Translations under genes and position numbers: made by a program
Assembly (NCBI RefSeq): GCF_024171485.1
Contig: NZ_JALJZX010000001.1
Span: 1,054,001 to 1,118,000 of the forward strand
Direction of reading: 5' to 3'
From: Chryseobacterium sp. HSC-36S06
GTDB lineage: Bacteria; Bacteroidota; Bacteroidia; Flavobacteriales; Weeksellaceae
DNA length: 64,000 nt
Notes under the pieces: model-generated
Told to the model about the DNA's origin: nothing
What the model saw: the letters and a program-made list of their open reading frames with translations, nothing else
Database searches by the model: none
Part shown: positions 1 through 8,890 of the stretch, piece after piece
Numbering within the stretch: position 1 is the first letter of the stretch
Layout of the letters: each line of letters opens with the position of its first letter

Positions 1-428
1 TCATTTTCGTAAAGACTTGCGTAGTAAAGACTTGTCAGCAGGTTTTCCTTTGCATCCGTCCGTAAATCCCCGATAGGTAATTGTGACCCTGTAAGTACCA
101 CAGGTTTTTTAAGGTTTTTCAGCATGAAACTCAGTGCAGATGCGGTGTACGACATCGTGTCGGTTCCGTGCAGAATCAGGAATCCGTCGTAGTTATCGTA
201 GTTTTTACCGATGTAATTGGCAATAAGCTTCCACTCCTGCGGCCCCATGTCCGACGAATCAAGCGGTTTCTTGAAAGGATGTACAGAAACTTCACATTCT
301 ATAAGTCTCATTTCAGGCAGTTTCTGAAAGATATTCCCAAAGTCGAAGGCACGCAGACTTCCGGTTTCATAATCTTTTTCCATTCCGATGGTTCCGCCGG
401 TATAGATGAGAAGTACTTTTCTTTTCAT
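1..428 (-). CDS. ansA: L-asparaginase type I, 3' end outside window
   Basis: Hydrolyses L-asparagine to aspartate and ammonia; the type I enzyme is usually cytoplasmic. Only the first 142 codons are present because the gene runs off the left edge. The N-terminus reads MKRKVLLIYTGGTIGM, with the catalytic threonine in the TGGT motif, and the second conserved block HGTDTMSYTASAL follows near residue 90. No signal peptide is seen, which fits the cytoplasmic type. The start is the first ATG; a complete TTTG-N18-TATTTTTG promoter ends only 5 nt before it, so the mRNA may be leaderless. A repeat element lies just upstream of that promoter. Confidence 0.93.
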   Translation of the reverse strand, partial: MKRKVLLIYTGGTIGMEKDYETGSLRAFDFGNIFQKLPEMRLIECEVSVHPFKKPLDSSDMGPQEWKLIANYIGKNYDNYDGFLILHGTDTMSYTASALSFMLKNLKKPVVLTGSQLPIGDLRTDAKENLLTSLYYASLYEN

Positions 429-433
429 AAATC

Positions 434-463
434 CAAAAATACATATTTTAAGCTGAATTCAAA
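434..463 (-). promoter_or_regulatory. ansA promoter (TTTG-N18-TATTTTTG)
   Basis: Read on the minus strand, TTTG at 463-460 is followed after 18 nt by TATTTTTG at 441-434. This matches the Bacteroidota primary-sigma pattern at both elements. Only 5 nt separate the box from the ATG, which would place transcription initiation at or next to the start codon. Confidence 0.75.
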
Positions 464-468
464 TGATT

Positions 469-557
469 TGGGCGCCTGTTTCCGTCTTCCACTCCCGCTT
501 TTTTGCTCCGCTGCGCTGCGCAAAAAGAGCTCCGTTCAAGCCGGGGCGCGGGCAAGG
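469..557 (+). repeat. Dispersed hairpin repeat, copy A
   Basis: GC-rich island in AT-rich intergenic DNA. It begins TTGGGCGCC, contains CCCGCTTTTTTGC facing GCAAAAAGAGCTCC (a hairpin over roughly 497-530) and ends with CGGGGCGCGGG. Related copies lie at 14682, 25326 and 41631 in the same orientation. A short run of alternating CGCTCGC/TTCGCTCGCG follows at about 625-642. It resembles the REP-like intergenic elements common in flavobacterial genomes, but this is from memory and no search was run. Confidence 0.75.
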
Positions 558-658
558 CTTTCAATTGAATGTGATTAACGAACAATTCTGCGATTTCTAA
601 TATAAGCTTTCAGCACTTTTTGACGCTCGCTTCGCTCGCGCCTCCCACAAAAAATTCT

Positions 659-666
659 TATTTTTG
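659..666 (+). promoter_or_regulatory. TATTTTTG box 4 nt before trmH
   Basis: TATTTTTG matches TAnnTTTG and is followed by AAAC and then the ATG. The same string TATTTTTGAAACATGAA occurs at the arsC-like gene (39141). No TTG element is found 17-23 nt upstream, so support rests on the box and its recurring position. Confidence 0.5.
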
Positions 667-670
667 AAAC

Positions 671-1333
671 ATGAATAACCAGCAGACCTTCGACTATATC
701 AAGCAGTTTTTAACGGACGAAAGACTTGCGAAGATTGAGCATTTCGCGCCCGAAAGTTCAGATTTTGTTTTGCCGGTGATGGAAGATATTTTTCAGTTCC
801 GAAATGCTGCGGCCATTGTAAGGTCGGTAGAAGCTTGCGGATTTCATAAGATTGTAGCAATGGAAAGTGAGAACGAATTCAATCCCAATCTTCGTGTGAC
901 AAAAGGTGCGGAAACCTGGGTAGAAGTGGAGAAAATGCCGCATAATCTTGAAAGCCTAAAAGAGATTAAAAACCGCGGTTATAAAATTCTGGCTGTTTCA
1001 CCTGAAAAAAATGCCACGATGCTTCCGGACTACGAATTAAAAGAACCGGTAGCATTGGTTTTCGGCACAGAAAAAGAAGGAGTAACAGAAGAAATTCTGG
1101 AATTTGCAGATGAAACTTTAGCGATTCCGATGTATGGATTTACGCGGAGTTTCAATGTTTCAGTCGCGGCGGCAATCTGTTTCTACGAACTCAAACAGAA
1201 ACTCATCAGATCAAATCTAGACTACAAATTATCCGAAGAAAAATTATTGAAGATGAAAATCCGGTGGGCTGTAAATTCAATTGCCAGCGGTCCGCAGATT
1301 TTAGCAAAATATTTAAACGAACAGAAAATATAA
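671..1333 (+). CDS. trmH: TrmH-family tRNA/rRNA 2'-O-methyltransferase
   Basis: SPOUT-class methyltransferase of 220 aa that would transfer a methyl group from SAM to the 2'-OH of a guanosine, probably in tRNA. All three SpoU motifs are visible: NAAAIVRS near residue 47, LVFGTEKEGV near residue 130 and the knot-forming IPMYGFTRSFNVSVAAA near residue 152. Family membership is secure. Gm18 specificity is inferred from the TrmH-like length without an N-terminal substrate-binding domain. Its stop overlaps the next start by one base (TAATG), so the two genes are translationally coupled. Confidence 0.9.
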   Translation: MNNQQTFDYIKQFLTDERLAKIEHFAPESSDFVLPVMEDIFQFRNAAAIVRSVEACGFHKIVAMESENEFNPNLRVTKGAETWVEVEKMPHNLESLKEIKNRGYKILAVSPEKNATMLPDYELKEPVALVFGTEKEGVTEEILEFADETLAIPMYGFTRSFNVSVAAAICFYELKQKLIRSNLDYKLSEEKLLKMKIRWAVNSIASGPQILAKYLNEQKI

Positions 1334-1683
1334 TGAATCAACTTTTTAATGATCCGTTGTTTAACATGACGGCAATTACTGGAGGCATTTTCTTCGCAGC
1401 AGGATTGTTCATGTTGAAATTTCCACCGAAGAAAATTAATTTCCTTTACGGCTATAGAACAAACTCGTCGATGAAAAACCAGGAACGGTGGGATTTCGCG
1501 CAGAAATATGCAGCCAAGGAAATGATGATAACGGGATTGGTGTTGGCAGCCAGCGGTGCGCTGGGTTTTGTCACGGATTTCGGAAGTTCCGTAAAACTTT
1601 GGGTTGGAGTGGCAATGCTTGGTTTGGCTGTAGTAATTTTAAAGCTGAGAGTTGAAAAGGCGATCAAGAAACGTTTTGAATGA
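1333..1683 (+). CDS. SdpI-family membrane protein
   Basis: A 116-aa integral membrane protein with about three hydrophobic segments (roughly residues 10-28, 63-82 and 89-106). The soluble stretch FLYGYRTNSSMKNQERWDFA is typical of SdpI/YhfL-family proteins, some of which confer immunity to the Bacillus toxin SdpC. The role here is unknown. I take the ATG inside the trmH stop as start; a longer reading from 1264 would lie wholly within trmH. The stop codon directly abuts the stop of the convergent rsmE with no base between. Confidence 0.7.
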   Translation: MNQLFNDPLFNMTAITGGIFFAAGLFMLKFPPKKINFLYGYRTNSSMKNQERWDFAQKYAAKEMMITGLVLAASGALGFVTDFGSSVKLWVGVAMLGLAVVILKLRVEKAIKKRFE

Positions 1684-2385
1684 TCATAGCCTTTGCATCA
1701 TCTTAAAATAATTCCATGCTGCGACAAAAACCCCGGCGGTTTCTGTTCTCAGTCTTTGATTTCCGAGAGATACCGCTTTAATTCCGCGTTCTGCCAAAAG
1801 TTGTGTTTCCTTATCAGAAAAATCGCCTTCCGGACCGATTAAAAAGGTAATGTTTTTCTGAGGATTGATTTCTTTCAGATCAATTCGTTCCAGATTTTCA
1901 TTACAGTGTGCAACAAAAGTGCTTTTCGGATCCAAAGTTTTTATAAAATCTGAGAATTTCGTTAAATCAGTGATTATTGGGAAATGAAATCTCAGACTTT
2001 GCTTCGACGCAGAAATACTTTGTTTTCTAAGTTTTTCGATGTTGAGATTTTTCCTTTCCGTTTTTTCTGTCTGAATCAGAGTAATTTCTGAAACCGCCAT
2101 TTCTGTTGCTTTTTCAAGAAAAAATTCAATTCTGTCGATATTTTTTGTGGGCGCAATCGCGATATGGAGTTGGGTAGAAAAGTTCGGCAAATTTTGTTGG
2201 ATTTCCGTGGTTTCAATTAAAACTCTTTTACCTTCAAAAGTAAGATTTCCTTTTGCCAGATTTCCTTTTCCGTCGGTTACAAAAATTTCTTCACCTTCCC
2301 GCATGCGAAGTACTTTTGCGATATGCGTTTGTTCCTCTTCACTAATTTTTACTTCGGGAACGATTTCTCCAAAAAACAGTTTCAT
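1684..2385 (-). CDS. rsmE: 16S rRNA (uracil-1498-N3)-methyltransferase
   Basis: RsmE methylates N3 of U1498 in 16S rRNA after 30S assembly. The 233-aa length is usual. An N-terminal PUA-like domain contains the block HIAKVLRMREGEEIFVTDG near residue 21. The C-terminal SPOUT fold carries FLEKATEMAV, LIGPEGDFSDKE and SLGNQRLRTETA (about residues 212-223), the last two forming the SAM-binding knot. The start overlaps the end of tsaD by four bases (ATGA), giving a coupled tsaD-rsmE pair. Confidence 0.95.
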   Translation of the reverse strand: MKLFFGEIVPEVKISEEEQTHIAKVLRMREGEEIFVTDGKGNLAKGNLTFEGKRVLIETTEIQQNLPNFSTQLHIAIAPTKNIDRIEFFLEKATEMAVSEITLIQTEKTERKNLNIEKLRKQSISASKQSLRFHFPIITDLTKFSDFIKTLDPKSTFVAHCNENLERIDLKEINPQKNITFLIGPEGDFSDKETQLLAERGIKAVSLGNQRLRTETAGVFVAAWNYFKMMQRL

Positions 2386-3431
2386 ATCTGATCATTTTTC
2401 TGGCTGAAACTTTCTTCAATATCATATCTCGCTGTTGCAGAAACAGAAAGGTCGGCAAATTCGCCTCTGTCGAATTTCAGTTTGGCAACCATCGCGATCA
2501 TTGCAGCGTTATCGGTGGTATATTCAAACTTCGGGATATAGATATTCCAGCCCAGTTTTTCAGCATTCTGCTGCATTGCTTCGCGTAGTCCGGAATTGGC
2601 GGAAACCCCGCCGGCAATGGCAACTTCATTAATGTTTAACTCTCGTGAGGCTTTTTCAAGTTTATCCATTAGAATTTCAACAATCGATTTCTGTACGGAT
2701 GCGCAAAGATTCGCAAGGTTTTCTTTAATAAAATCCGGATTTTTCTTCACCTCTTTCTGAACAAAATAAAGAACAGAAGTTTTGATTCCGCTGAAGGAAT
2801 AATCATACTGTTCGAGCTTTGGTTTGTTAAATTTAAATGAATTTTTGTCACCGGTTTTAGCCAGACGGTCTACGATGGGTCCCGCAGGATAATCAAGATC
2901 AAATATTTTTCCGATTTTATCGAATGCTTCCCCGGCGGCATCGTCAATTGTTTTTCCGATAATTTCCATATCGAAATAGTCTTTTACGAGTACGATCATG
3001 GTGTGTCCCCCCGAAACTGTAAGGCAGAGAAAAGGGAATTTTGGGGGCATAATATTTGCATCGTCGATGAAGTGCGCCAGAATGTGTGCCTGAAGGTGAT
3101 TTACTTCAATTAAGGGCACATTTAAACTCATCGCAAGTGATTTGGCAAAAGATGTTCCTACGAGTAATGAACCGAGAAGTCCGGGACCACGCGTAAATCC
3201 GACGGCAGAAATATCTTTTTGTTGTATATTTGCCTTAGACAGTGATTTTTCGACTACGGGAATAATGTTTTGCTGGTGCGCACGTGAAGCCAGTTCCGGA
3301 ACCACACCGCCGTAATCGTTGTGAATTTCCTGATTAGCGGCAATGTTTGAAAGGATTTTGTTTCCCTGAATAATTGCTGCTGAAGTATCGTCGCAAGACG
3401 ATTCTATCCCTAAAATTATTGAGTCGCTCAT
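2382..3431 (-). CDS. tsaD: tRNA N6-adenosine threonylcarbamoyltransferase
   Basis: TsaD transfers threonylcarbamoyl to A37 of ANN-decoding tRNAs, with TsaB, TsaE and TsaC. The 349-aa protein begins MSDSIILGIESSCDDTSAA. The metal-binding histidines appear in EVNHLQAHILAH near residue 110, followed by LTVSGGHT and, near the C-terminus, AIAGGVSANSGLR and YTTDNAAMIA. I choose the ATG at 3431: the longer frame to 3494 lies inside tamB on the other strand and adds no family sequence. Only four bases separate this start from the divergent tamB start. Confidence 0.95.
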   Translation of the reverse strand: MSDSIILGIESSCDDTSAAIIQGNKILSNIAANQEIHNDYGGVVPELASRAHQQNIIPVVEKSLSKANIQQKDISAVGFTRGPGLLGSLLVGTSFAKSLAMSLNVPLIEVNHLQAHILAHFIDDANIMPPKFPFLCLTVSGGHTMIVLVKDYFDMEIIGKTIDDAAGEAFDKIGKIFDLDYPAGPIVDRLAKTGDKNSFKFNKPKLEQYDYSFSGIKTSVLYFVQKEVKKNPDFIKENLANLCASVQKSIVEILMDKLEKASRELNINEVAIAGGVSANSGLREAMQQNAEKLGWNIYIPKFEYTTDNAAMIAMVAKLKFDRGEFADLSVSATARYDIEESFSQKNDQI

Positions 3432-3435
3432 AACA

Positions 3436-6400
3436 ATGGCAAATTTAGAGAATAATAACGATAACGAAAACAAAAAATCTGTAGCCCAGAACATTGGCGA
3501 TTCTGTGCAGAAGGGTGTAGAGAACGTTCAGGAAACGGTAAAAGATACCGTTAAAGGTGCTGCCGAATTGGCTTCCGACGCGATTACACATCCTGTAGAA
3601 ACTGCAGGTGAGTTTGTGGATCAGGCGGCCAAAGATGTTACCAACTATAAATGGTGGGCAAAACTGTTGCTTATATTATTCTGGCTCGGGCTGTTTCTGG
3701 TTGCTTCATTTCTGATTGTTATAAGCCTGCCTGCAACAAAAAACTGGGCTGCACAAAAAGTTATTGCCAAGCTTAATGCAGATATGAAATCGCAGATGTC
3801 TTTTAAAAGTGTTGACATCAATTATTTCGGTGATATTCATATTCACGAAGTTGCAATTAAGGATCATAAAAACTTCGCTTTCCTAAAGGCTAAGGAACTT
3901 TACGCTGATTCCAATTGGTTTAACATTATCAGCAATTCACGTAATCTTCAGTTCCAGTCGCTGTCTTTAGAAAAAATGGATTTGAAAGTGATTACGTATA
4001 AAGGGGACAGCACCGCAAATTTTATTCGTTTTGTTGATCTATTCAACACTCCCGCGCCCACTGTGAAACGAGAGCCTTTTCAGCTAAAATCCAGAATATT
4101 TATTACTGATTCTAAAATTTCAATTGTAAATCAGAACAGTGAAGGTGAAGCCGGAAAATGGCTTACTGCCGAGAATGTTAATCTTGTGGTACCAGAGCTC
4201 CGCGTAAACGGATCTGATGTTTTTGCGCAGATTAATAATATGCGTTTCACCACCGAAAGATGGGGCAAAAAACATTTTGTTGATACTTTTTCGACTGAGT
4301 TTGGACTCACGAAAGAGGCTCTTACGCTAAAAGACCTCACACTTAATACCGATAATTCTCTTCTTCAGGGAGATTTAATCTTCAATCTCAACGACGGTTC
4401 CTGGGCAGATTTCAGCAATAAGGTGAAGTGGGATATGGTGATGCAACCCGGCAGCCAGATCAGCGGTTACGATATAAGCTATTTCGTCACCAATTGGGAT
4501 AATTACAAGCCGATCAATATTTCGGGGACGATGACTGGGCCGCTCAATGATTTTTACCTTGAAAATTTTGTAGTGAGAAATCCTCAGGTGAATGTACGTA
4601 CTAATAAAATGAAGGTCAGGAATATTCTGAATGGGGATTTCCAGATCGAAACTAATTCTTTGTCTACAGATTTCACTTACAGAGAACTGAAAGCCATGAT
4701 GCCTACTTTTATCTCATCAAAAATGAAAAATTTTGCTGATGATTTTGGAAGGTTAAAATATAACGGAACAGTACGGCTAAATCCTAAACAGGTGTATGTT
4801 TCGAACGCAAAATTAATCACAGGAATCGGCCAGGCGAAACTCAGCAATTTTTATCTGGAGGATTACAGTTCTAATTTACCAAAATACCGGGGTTATGCGG
4901 AAGTAAATGATTTGAATACTTCAGTCATTACAAAAATGAATCAGGTCGGACTGATTTCCGGGAAATTTAACCTTCAGGGCCAGAGTTTTGACGTAAACAC
5001 CATGAAGATCAGAACAAGATCCCAGATTTCGAAGATTGAAATCATGAACAAAGAAATAAATAATGTATTTCTTGACGGTTTGCTGGATCATAAAACCTAT
5101 AATGGAATTGTAAATGTAAACGACGAGCAGGCAAAAGCAAATGTAAAAGGACGGATAGATTTCCGAACCAGTCGTTTGCTGGCAGATGTTGCAGCAGATG
5201 TTAAATATTTGAACATTAATTATTTTACCGGCGGAAAAGGCCAGCAGGTCGTAAGCGGTTTTGTAAATGGTAAAATCGCTATGACCAATATTAATGATCT
5301 GAATCTTGATGCTGATTTAAGAAATGTAAGTTTTGCGAACGCATCTCAGAAATATTTAATCCCCAACGCTAAGATAAAAGCTTATTTCGAAAACGGAAAC
5401 CGCATTGTATCTGTAGATGCTCCCGGAGCTGTAAATGGCAGAATCGCCGGCAGGTTTAACCTCGGGGATTTGGCGGGAATGATTGAGAACGGCTTAGGGA
5501 AAATTCTCGTTGGCCCTCCACCCAGAAAGTTTTACCGAGGTCAGCATTTTACGATGGATTTTGATGTAAAGCAGGGATTAGTGAGTTATTTTGAACCCAA
5601 TCTACAGCTTCCCAAGGGTGCAACTGTGAATGGCGCGTATGAAGGAAATTCAAATAATCTGGTTTTAAATATTGATGCAGCCTCACTAAAATATCTGATG
5701 ACCAAAAAAGCAGAAATCACAGATGCAGATAAAGCGCTGGCAGCCGCAAATCCGGCTTACAGAATTACGGAACGCGATAAAATCAGCCGCGACAGTGCCA
5801 TGGTAGACAGCCTGATTGTAAGAATTAATACAGCGAATCTCAATGAGCAGATTTTTGCTAAAGTTAACAGAGTAGAGTACAATAAAAATATACTGAAAGA
5901 CATTACTTTAAGCGGACGAAACGAAAACAACAGCGTTCTTCATATCGCCGCAAATTTTAAACACGGCAGTCCGGAGGATGAAATTAAAGAAACCCTGAAA
6001 GAATATGCGGTAAACCTTAATCAAACGACCGACAGGGCAGGTGATTACGTATTCCGTTTCGAGCCTACTACTGTTAAATTTAACGATGTTGCCTGGAGTG
6101 TGGATACGAGTGCGGAACTTAATCACTCTATAACATACAGGAAAAAAGCGGGCGATTTCTTAGTACAGAATCTGCGTTTGTATTCTGATACAAGTGAACT
6201 TATTCTAAATCAGGCAGTGTTTAAATCTGCGAAGGATTTTTCAGCCGATGGTGAAGTTAAAAATCTGGACATTGCGAAAGTATTTGCGCTCACAAACAGC
6301 GATAACAGCATGGATATTCAGGGAACCGCGAACGGAACCTTCGATATCACCATGGATAAAAATAATCTTGAACCGCTTATCGATTTGAACATCAATGATA

Positions 6401-8217
6401 TTCTGATGAACGGGAAAGATATGGGTAATGTCATTGTTTCAGCTAAAAAAAGCAGCGTACCGAATGTTTTCGATGTTGAAGCAAAAGTAATTTCGGCTGG
6501 AATTATTGGCGATAATAATCTGCATCTTATCGGAACAATAAATAATAATACCTCCTCGCCAACTCTGGATTTAACAGCAGATATGAACGACTTCGATATC
6601 GCTTTTGCTCAGGAATTTGTAAAAGGCGTCTTCGGAAATCTGAGAGGAAAAGCCTCCGGAGATCTTAAGATTTCCGGTAAACTGAATGATGTGGACTACA
6701 GCGGTGATATTGCAATGAAGGATATGGGATTGAAACTTAATTTTACGGGAGTAGATTATTCCTTTGATGATACGGTAATTTCACTTTCCCGAGGCTTAGC
6801 AATACTAAACGACATTGGTGTGCGGGATGGCAGGGCGAACTCCCGCGGTTCAATTTCCGGTGCGATTCAGTTTGAAACTTTAGCTTCAATGGGGGTCAAC
6901 TTAGTGATGCGGGCTGATAATTTAATGCTTCTTAATACAACGCAAAAAGATTATGACCTTTTCTGGGGAAGAATTTACGGTACCGGAACACTTTACGTAG
7001 ACGGACCGGTTTCAGCTTTAAACATTTCAACTCCCGAAATGCGGGCTTTAAATAACAGTGTTTTCACCTTCAATTCAAATTCAACTTCTAATGTTGAGGA
7101 ATTCAAGATGCTGCGATTCCTGAAAAGAGACGAAGCGGGAATTGTTTCTGTAGAAGAAAAGAAAAGATCCAGCGCCAACATGAATATCGATTTTACGATT
7201 GCGGTTGATAAGGGAACTACAGTAAACGTTATGGTGGGCGATGATATTGGTGATATAACCGTACGTGGGAACTCCGATAAACTCCGGTTTTTAATGACCA
7301 GGACAGGAGCCATCTCAATGAATGGAGATTATTTTGTCGATAACGGAACTTTTGTTTCCAAAGCGATTCTTAACCGAACTTTCCAGATTTCCAAAGGAAG
7401 CAGCATTCGTTGGGATGGCGATGCAATGGCGCCGCAGCTCGATATTAATGCAACTTATCTGCGTACGGTAACCAATGCCGGCGCGTACCTTAACATGGGA
7501 AGTCTGCAGCCAATTAATGTATTGCTTACAACCAGAATTTCACAAACCCTAAATAATCCGAAAATCGAATTGGGCGTTTCCGCACAGGATGTTTCCAGCA
7601 GTTTACGGGAAACGCTTGCCGAGAAAATGAGCAACGAGGACGAAAAAATCATTCAGTTTGGATCTGTTTTAGTGATGAGCAGTTTTAATGTTGGAAATTC
7701 AGCTTTTGACATCAATTTAGGAAATACGCTGGAAACTTCGGGTTATAATATGTTGTTTAAACAGTTAGGCTCTGTTTTAAACCAAATCAGCAACGAATTT
7801 CAGGTCGATTTAAATTACCTGAAAGGCGATGCAAACTCCAACAGTGGCGACCGTGCCAATGCCAGTGTGAGTATTGCGCTTTCGCCGAGAGTAACGGTAA
7901 AAACAGGGTTAGGAATCCCAATTTCCAGATCAGATAACGCGAATACCGATTATCTTTCAGGTGAAGGGATTGTAGAATACGATTGGTCTAAGAAAAACGA
8001 CGGTACAAGATTGTTGCGGGCTTACAGTAAACCGACAAATATCGGATTGAACGGTGCTGGAGCCGGAAATGCAAGTGCCAACCAAAGCTACGGAGTCGGT
8101 GTAGTTTATAGTAAAAGTTTTAATACGATCTTTAAAAGGAAGAAAAAAGATAAAAAAACCAATGCTCAGGAACTGGAAAGGAAAAGAGATTCAATTAAAA
8201 ATGATACAATTAAATAA
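3436..8217 (+). CDS. tamB: TamB-like translocation/assembly module protein
   Basis: A very large (1593 aa) AsmA/TamB-superfamily protein, predicted to bridge inner and outer membranes as a long beta-groove for outer-membrane assembly or lipid traffic. A single membrane helix lies near residues 75-97 (WWAKLLLILFWLGLFLVASF). A long repetitive beta region follows, and the C-terminal TamB domain spans about residues 1150-1530. The C-terminus is lysine-rich. Residues 1-70 are a hydrophilic helical stretch (VQKGVENVQETVKDTVKGAA) that is not part of the TamB core. No tamA is adjacent. Any promoter must lie within tsaD because the two starts are four bases apart. Confidence 0.88.
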   Translation: MANLENNNDNENKKSVAQNIGDSVQKGVENVQETVKDTVKGAAELASDAITHPVETAGEFVDQAAKDVTNYKWWAKLLLILFWLGLFLVASFLIVISLPATKNWAAQKVIAKLNADMKSQMSFKSVDINYFGDIHIHEVAIKDHKNFAFLKAKELYADSNWFNIISNSRNLQFQSLSLEKMDLKVITYKGDSTANFIRFVDLFNTPAPTVKREPFQLKSRIFITDSKISIVNQNSEGEAGKWLTAENVNLVVPELRVNGSDVFAQINNMRFTTERWGKKHFVDTFSTEFGLTKEALTLKDLTLNTDNSLLQGDLIFNLNDGSWADFSNKVKWDMVMQPGSQISGYDISYFVTNWDNYKPINISGTMTGPLNDFYLENFVVRNPQVNVRTNKMKVRNILNGDFQIETNSLSTDFTYRELKAMMPTFISSKMKNFADDFGRLKYNGTVRLNPKQVYVSNAKLITGIGQAKLSNFYLEDYSSNLPKYRGYAEVNDLNTSVITKMNQVGLISGKFNLQGQSFDVNTMKIRTRSQISKIEIMNKEINNVFLDGLLDHKTYNGIVNVNDEQAKANVKGRIDFRTSRLLADVAADVKYLNINYFTGGKGQQVVSGFVNGKIAMTNINDLNLDADLRNVSFANASQKYLIPNAKIKAYFENGNRIVSVDAPGAVNGRIAGRFNLGDLAGMIENGLGKILVGPPPRKFYRGQHFTMDFDVKQGLVSYFEPNLQLPKGATVNGAYEGNSNNLVLNIDAASLKYLMTKKAEITDADKALAAANPAYRITERDKISRDSAMVDSLIVRINTANLNEQIFAKVNRVEYNKNILKDITLSGRNENNSVLHIAANFKHGSPEDEIKETLKEYAVNLNQTTDRAGDYVFRFEPTTVKFNDVAWSVDTSAELNHSITYRKKAGDFLVQNLRLYSDTSELILNQAVFKSAKDFSADGEVKNLDIAKVFALTNSDNSMDIQGTANGTFDITMDKNNLEPLIDLNINDILMNGKDMGNVIVSAKKSSVPNVFDVEAKVISAGIIGDNNLHLIGTINNNTSSPTLDLTADMNDFDIAFAQEFVKGVFGNLRGKASGDLKISGKLNDVDYSGDIAMKDMGLKLNFTGVDYSFDDTVISLSRGLAILNDIGVRDGRANSRGSISGAIQFETLASMGVNLVMRADNLMLLNTTQKDYDLFWGRIYGTGTLYVDGPVSALNISTPEMRALNNSVFTFNSNSTSNVEEFKMLRFLKRDEAGIVSVEEKKRSSANMNIDFTIAVDKGTTVNVMVGDDIGDITVRGNSDKLRFLMTRTGAISMNGDYFVDNGTFVSKAILNRTFQISKGSSIRWDGDAMAPQLDINATYLRTVTNAGAYLNMGSLQPINVLLTTRISQTLNNPKIELGVSAQDVSSSLRETLAEKMSNEDEKIIQFGSVLVMSSFNVGNSAFDINLGNTLETSGYNMLFKQLGSVLNQISNEFQVDLNYLKGDANSNSGDRANASVSIALSPRVTVKTGLGIPISRSDNANTDYLSGEGIVEYDWSKKNDGTRLLRAYSKPTNIGLNGAGAGNASANQSYGVGVVYSKSFNTIFKRKKKDKKTNAQELERKRDSIKNDTIK

Positions 8218-8296
8218 AGATATTTACTTAAATAATAAACAATGCGTTAAAACCTGTTAATGTTTATCTAAATTTTTTCATTTTAATATTTTTTTG

Positions 8297-8304
8297 TAAA
8301 TTTG
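8297..8304 (+). promoter_or_regulatory. TAAATTTG box upstream of the Lrp-family gene
   Basis: TAAATTTG fits TAnnTTTG and lies 46 nt before the ATG in a very AT-rich gap. No clear TTG occurs 17-23 nt upstream. The leader is long enough for a conventional 5' UTR. Confidence 0.45.
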
Positions 8305-8350
8305 CAAAAATATTCGCTTAGAATTATCAATTATACAATACATATATAAA

Positions 8351-8821
8351 ATGAATTATCAACTCGACGAAATAGATAAAAAAATCCTAGATTTTTTAGT
8401 AGAAAACACCAGAATGCCTTTCACAGAAATCGCCAAGCAAATGGAAGTTTCTGCAGGTACAATTCACGTAAGAGTTAAAAAGATGGAAGATGCAGGTATT
8501 ATTTTAGGATCTTCTCTCAATATTGATTACGGTAAACTCGATTATCATTTCACTGCATTCATCGGAATCCTGCTTACAAAATCAAACAGAACCCAGGAAG
8601 TTTTGAAGGAACTTACTACGATTCCGAACGTGATCGAAGCAAGTGTAATCTCCGGAAAATATAACATCTTCTGTAAAGTAAAGGCCAAAAACACCGAAGA
8701 CGCGAAGAGAATTATTTACCAGATTGATGATATTCAGGATGTAATGAGAACAGAAAGTATGATCTCCATGCAGGAATATATTTCTGATAAAAACAGACTG
8801 ATCGATGCGGTTTCAATTTAA
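8351..8821 (+). CDS. Lrp/AsnC-family transcriptional regulator
   Basis: A 156-aa feast/famine regulator. Residues 1-60 form the AsnC-type helix-turn-helix (LDEIDKKILDFLVENTRMPF, then EIAKQMEVSAGTIHVRVKKM). Residues 70-150 form the RAM ligand-binding domain seen in Lrp proteins. Such regulators respond to amino acids or related small molecules; target genes cannot be deduced here. It is a single-gene unit with its own TAnnTTTG box and a strong terminator directly downstream. Length and domain order are normal for the family. Confidence 0.92.
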   Translation: MNYQLDEIDKKILDFLVENTRMPFTEIAKQMEVSAGTIHVRVKKMEDAGIILGSSLNIDYGKLDYHFTAFIGILLTKSNRTQEVLKELTTIPNVIEASVISGKYNIFCKVKAKNTEDAKRIIYQIDDIQDVMRTESMISMQEYISDKNRLIDAVSI

Positions 8822-8847
8822 TTGAGCTTAATCTTCAGTTATAACTT

Positions 8848-8878
8848 AAAACTTTTGAATTCTTTCAAAAGTTTTTTT
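8848..8878 (+). terminator. Intrinsic terminator after the Lrp-family gene
   Basis: A perfect 12-bp stem (AAAACTTTTGAA / TTCAAAAGTTTT) with a TTCT loop, running into a seven-T tract. It ends 13 nt before the next start codon, which separates the two genes transcriptionally. Confidence 0.85.
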
Positions 8879-8890
8879 AATTTTACCCCT

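Noticed and set aside
168-578. 136-codon plus-strand frame over the start of ansA
   Set aside because: Antisense to conserved asparaginase motifs and runs into the repeat; no protein-like composition.
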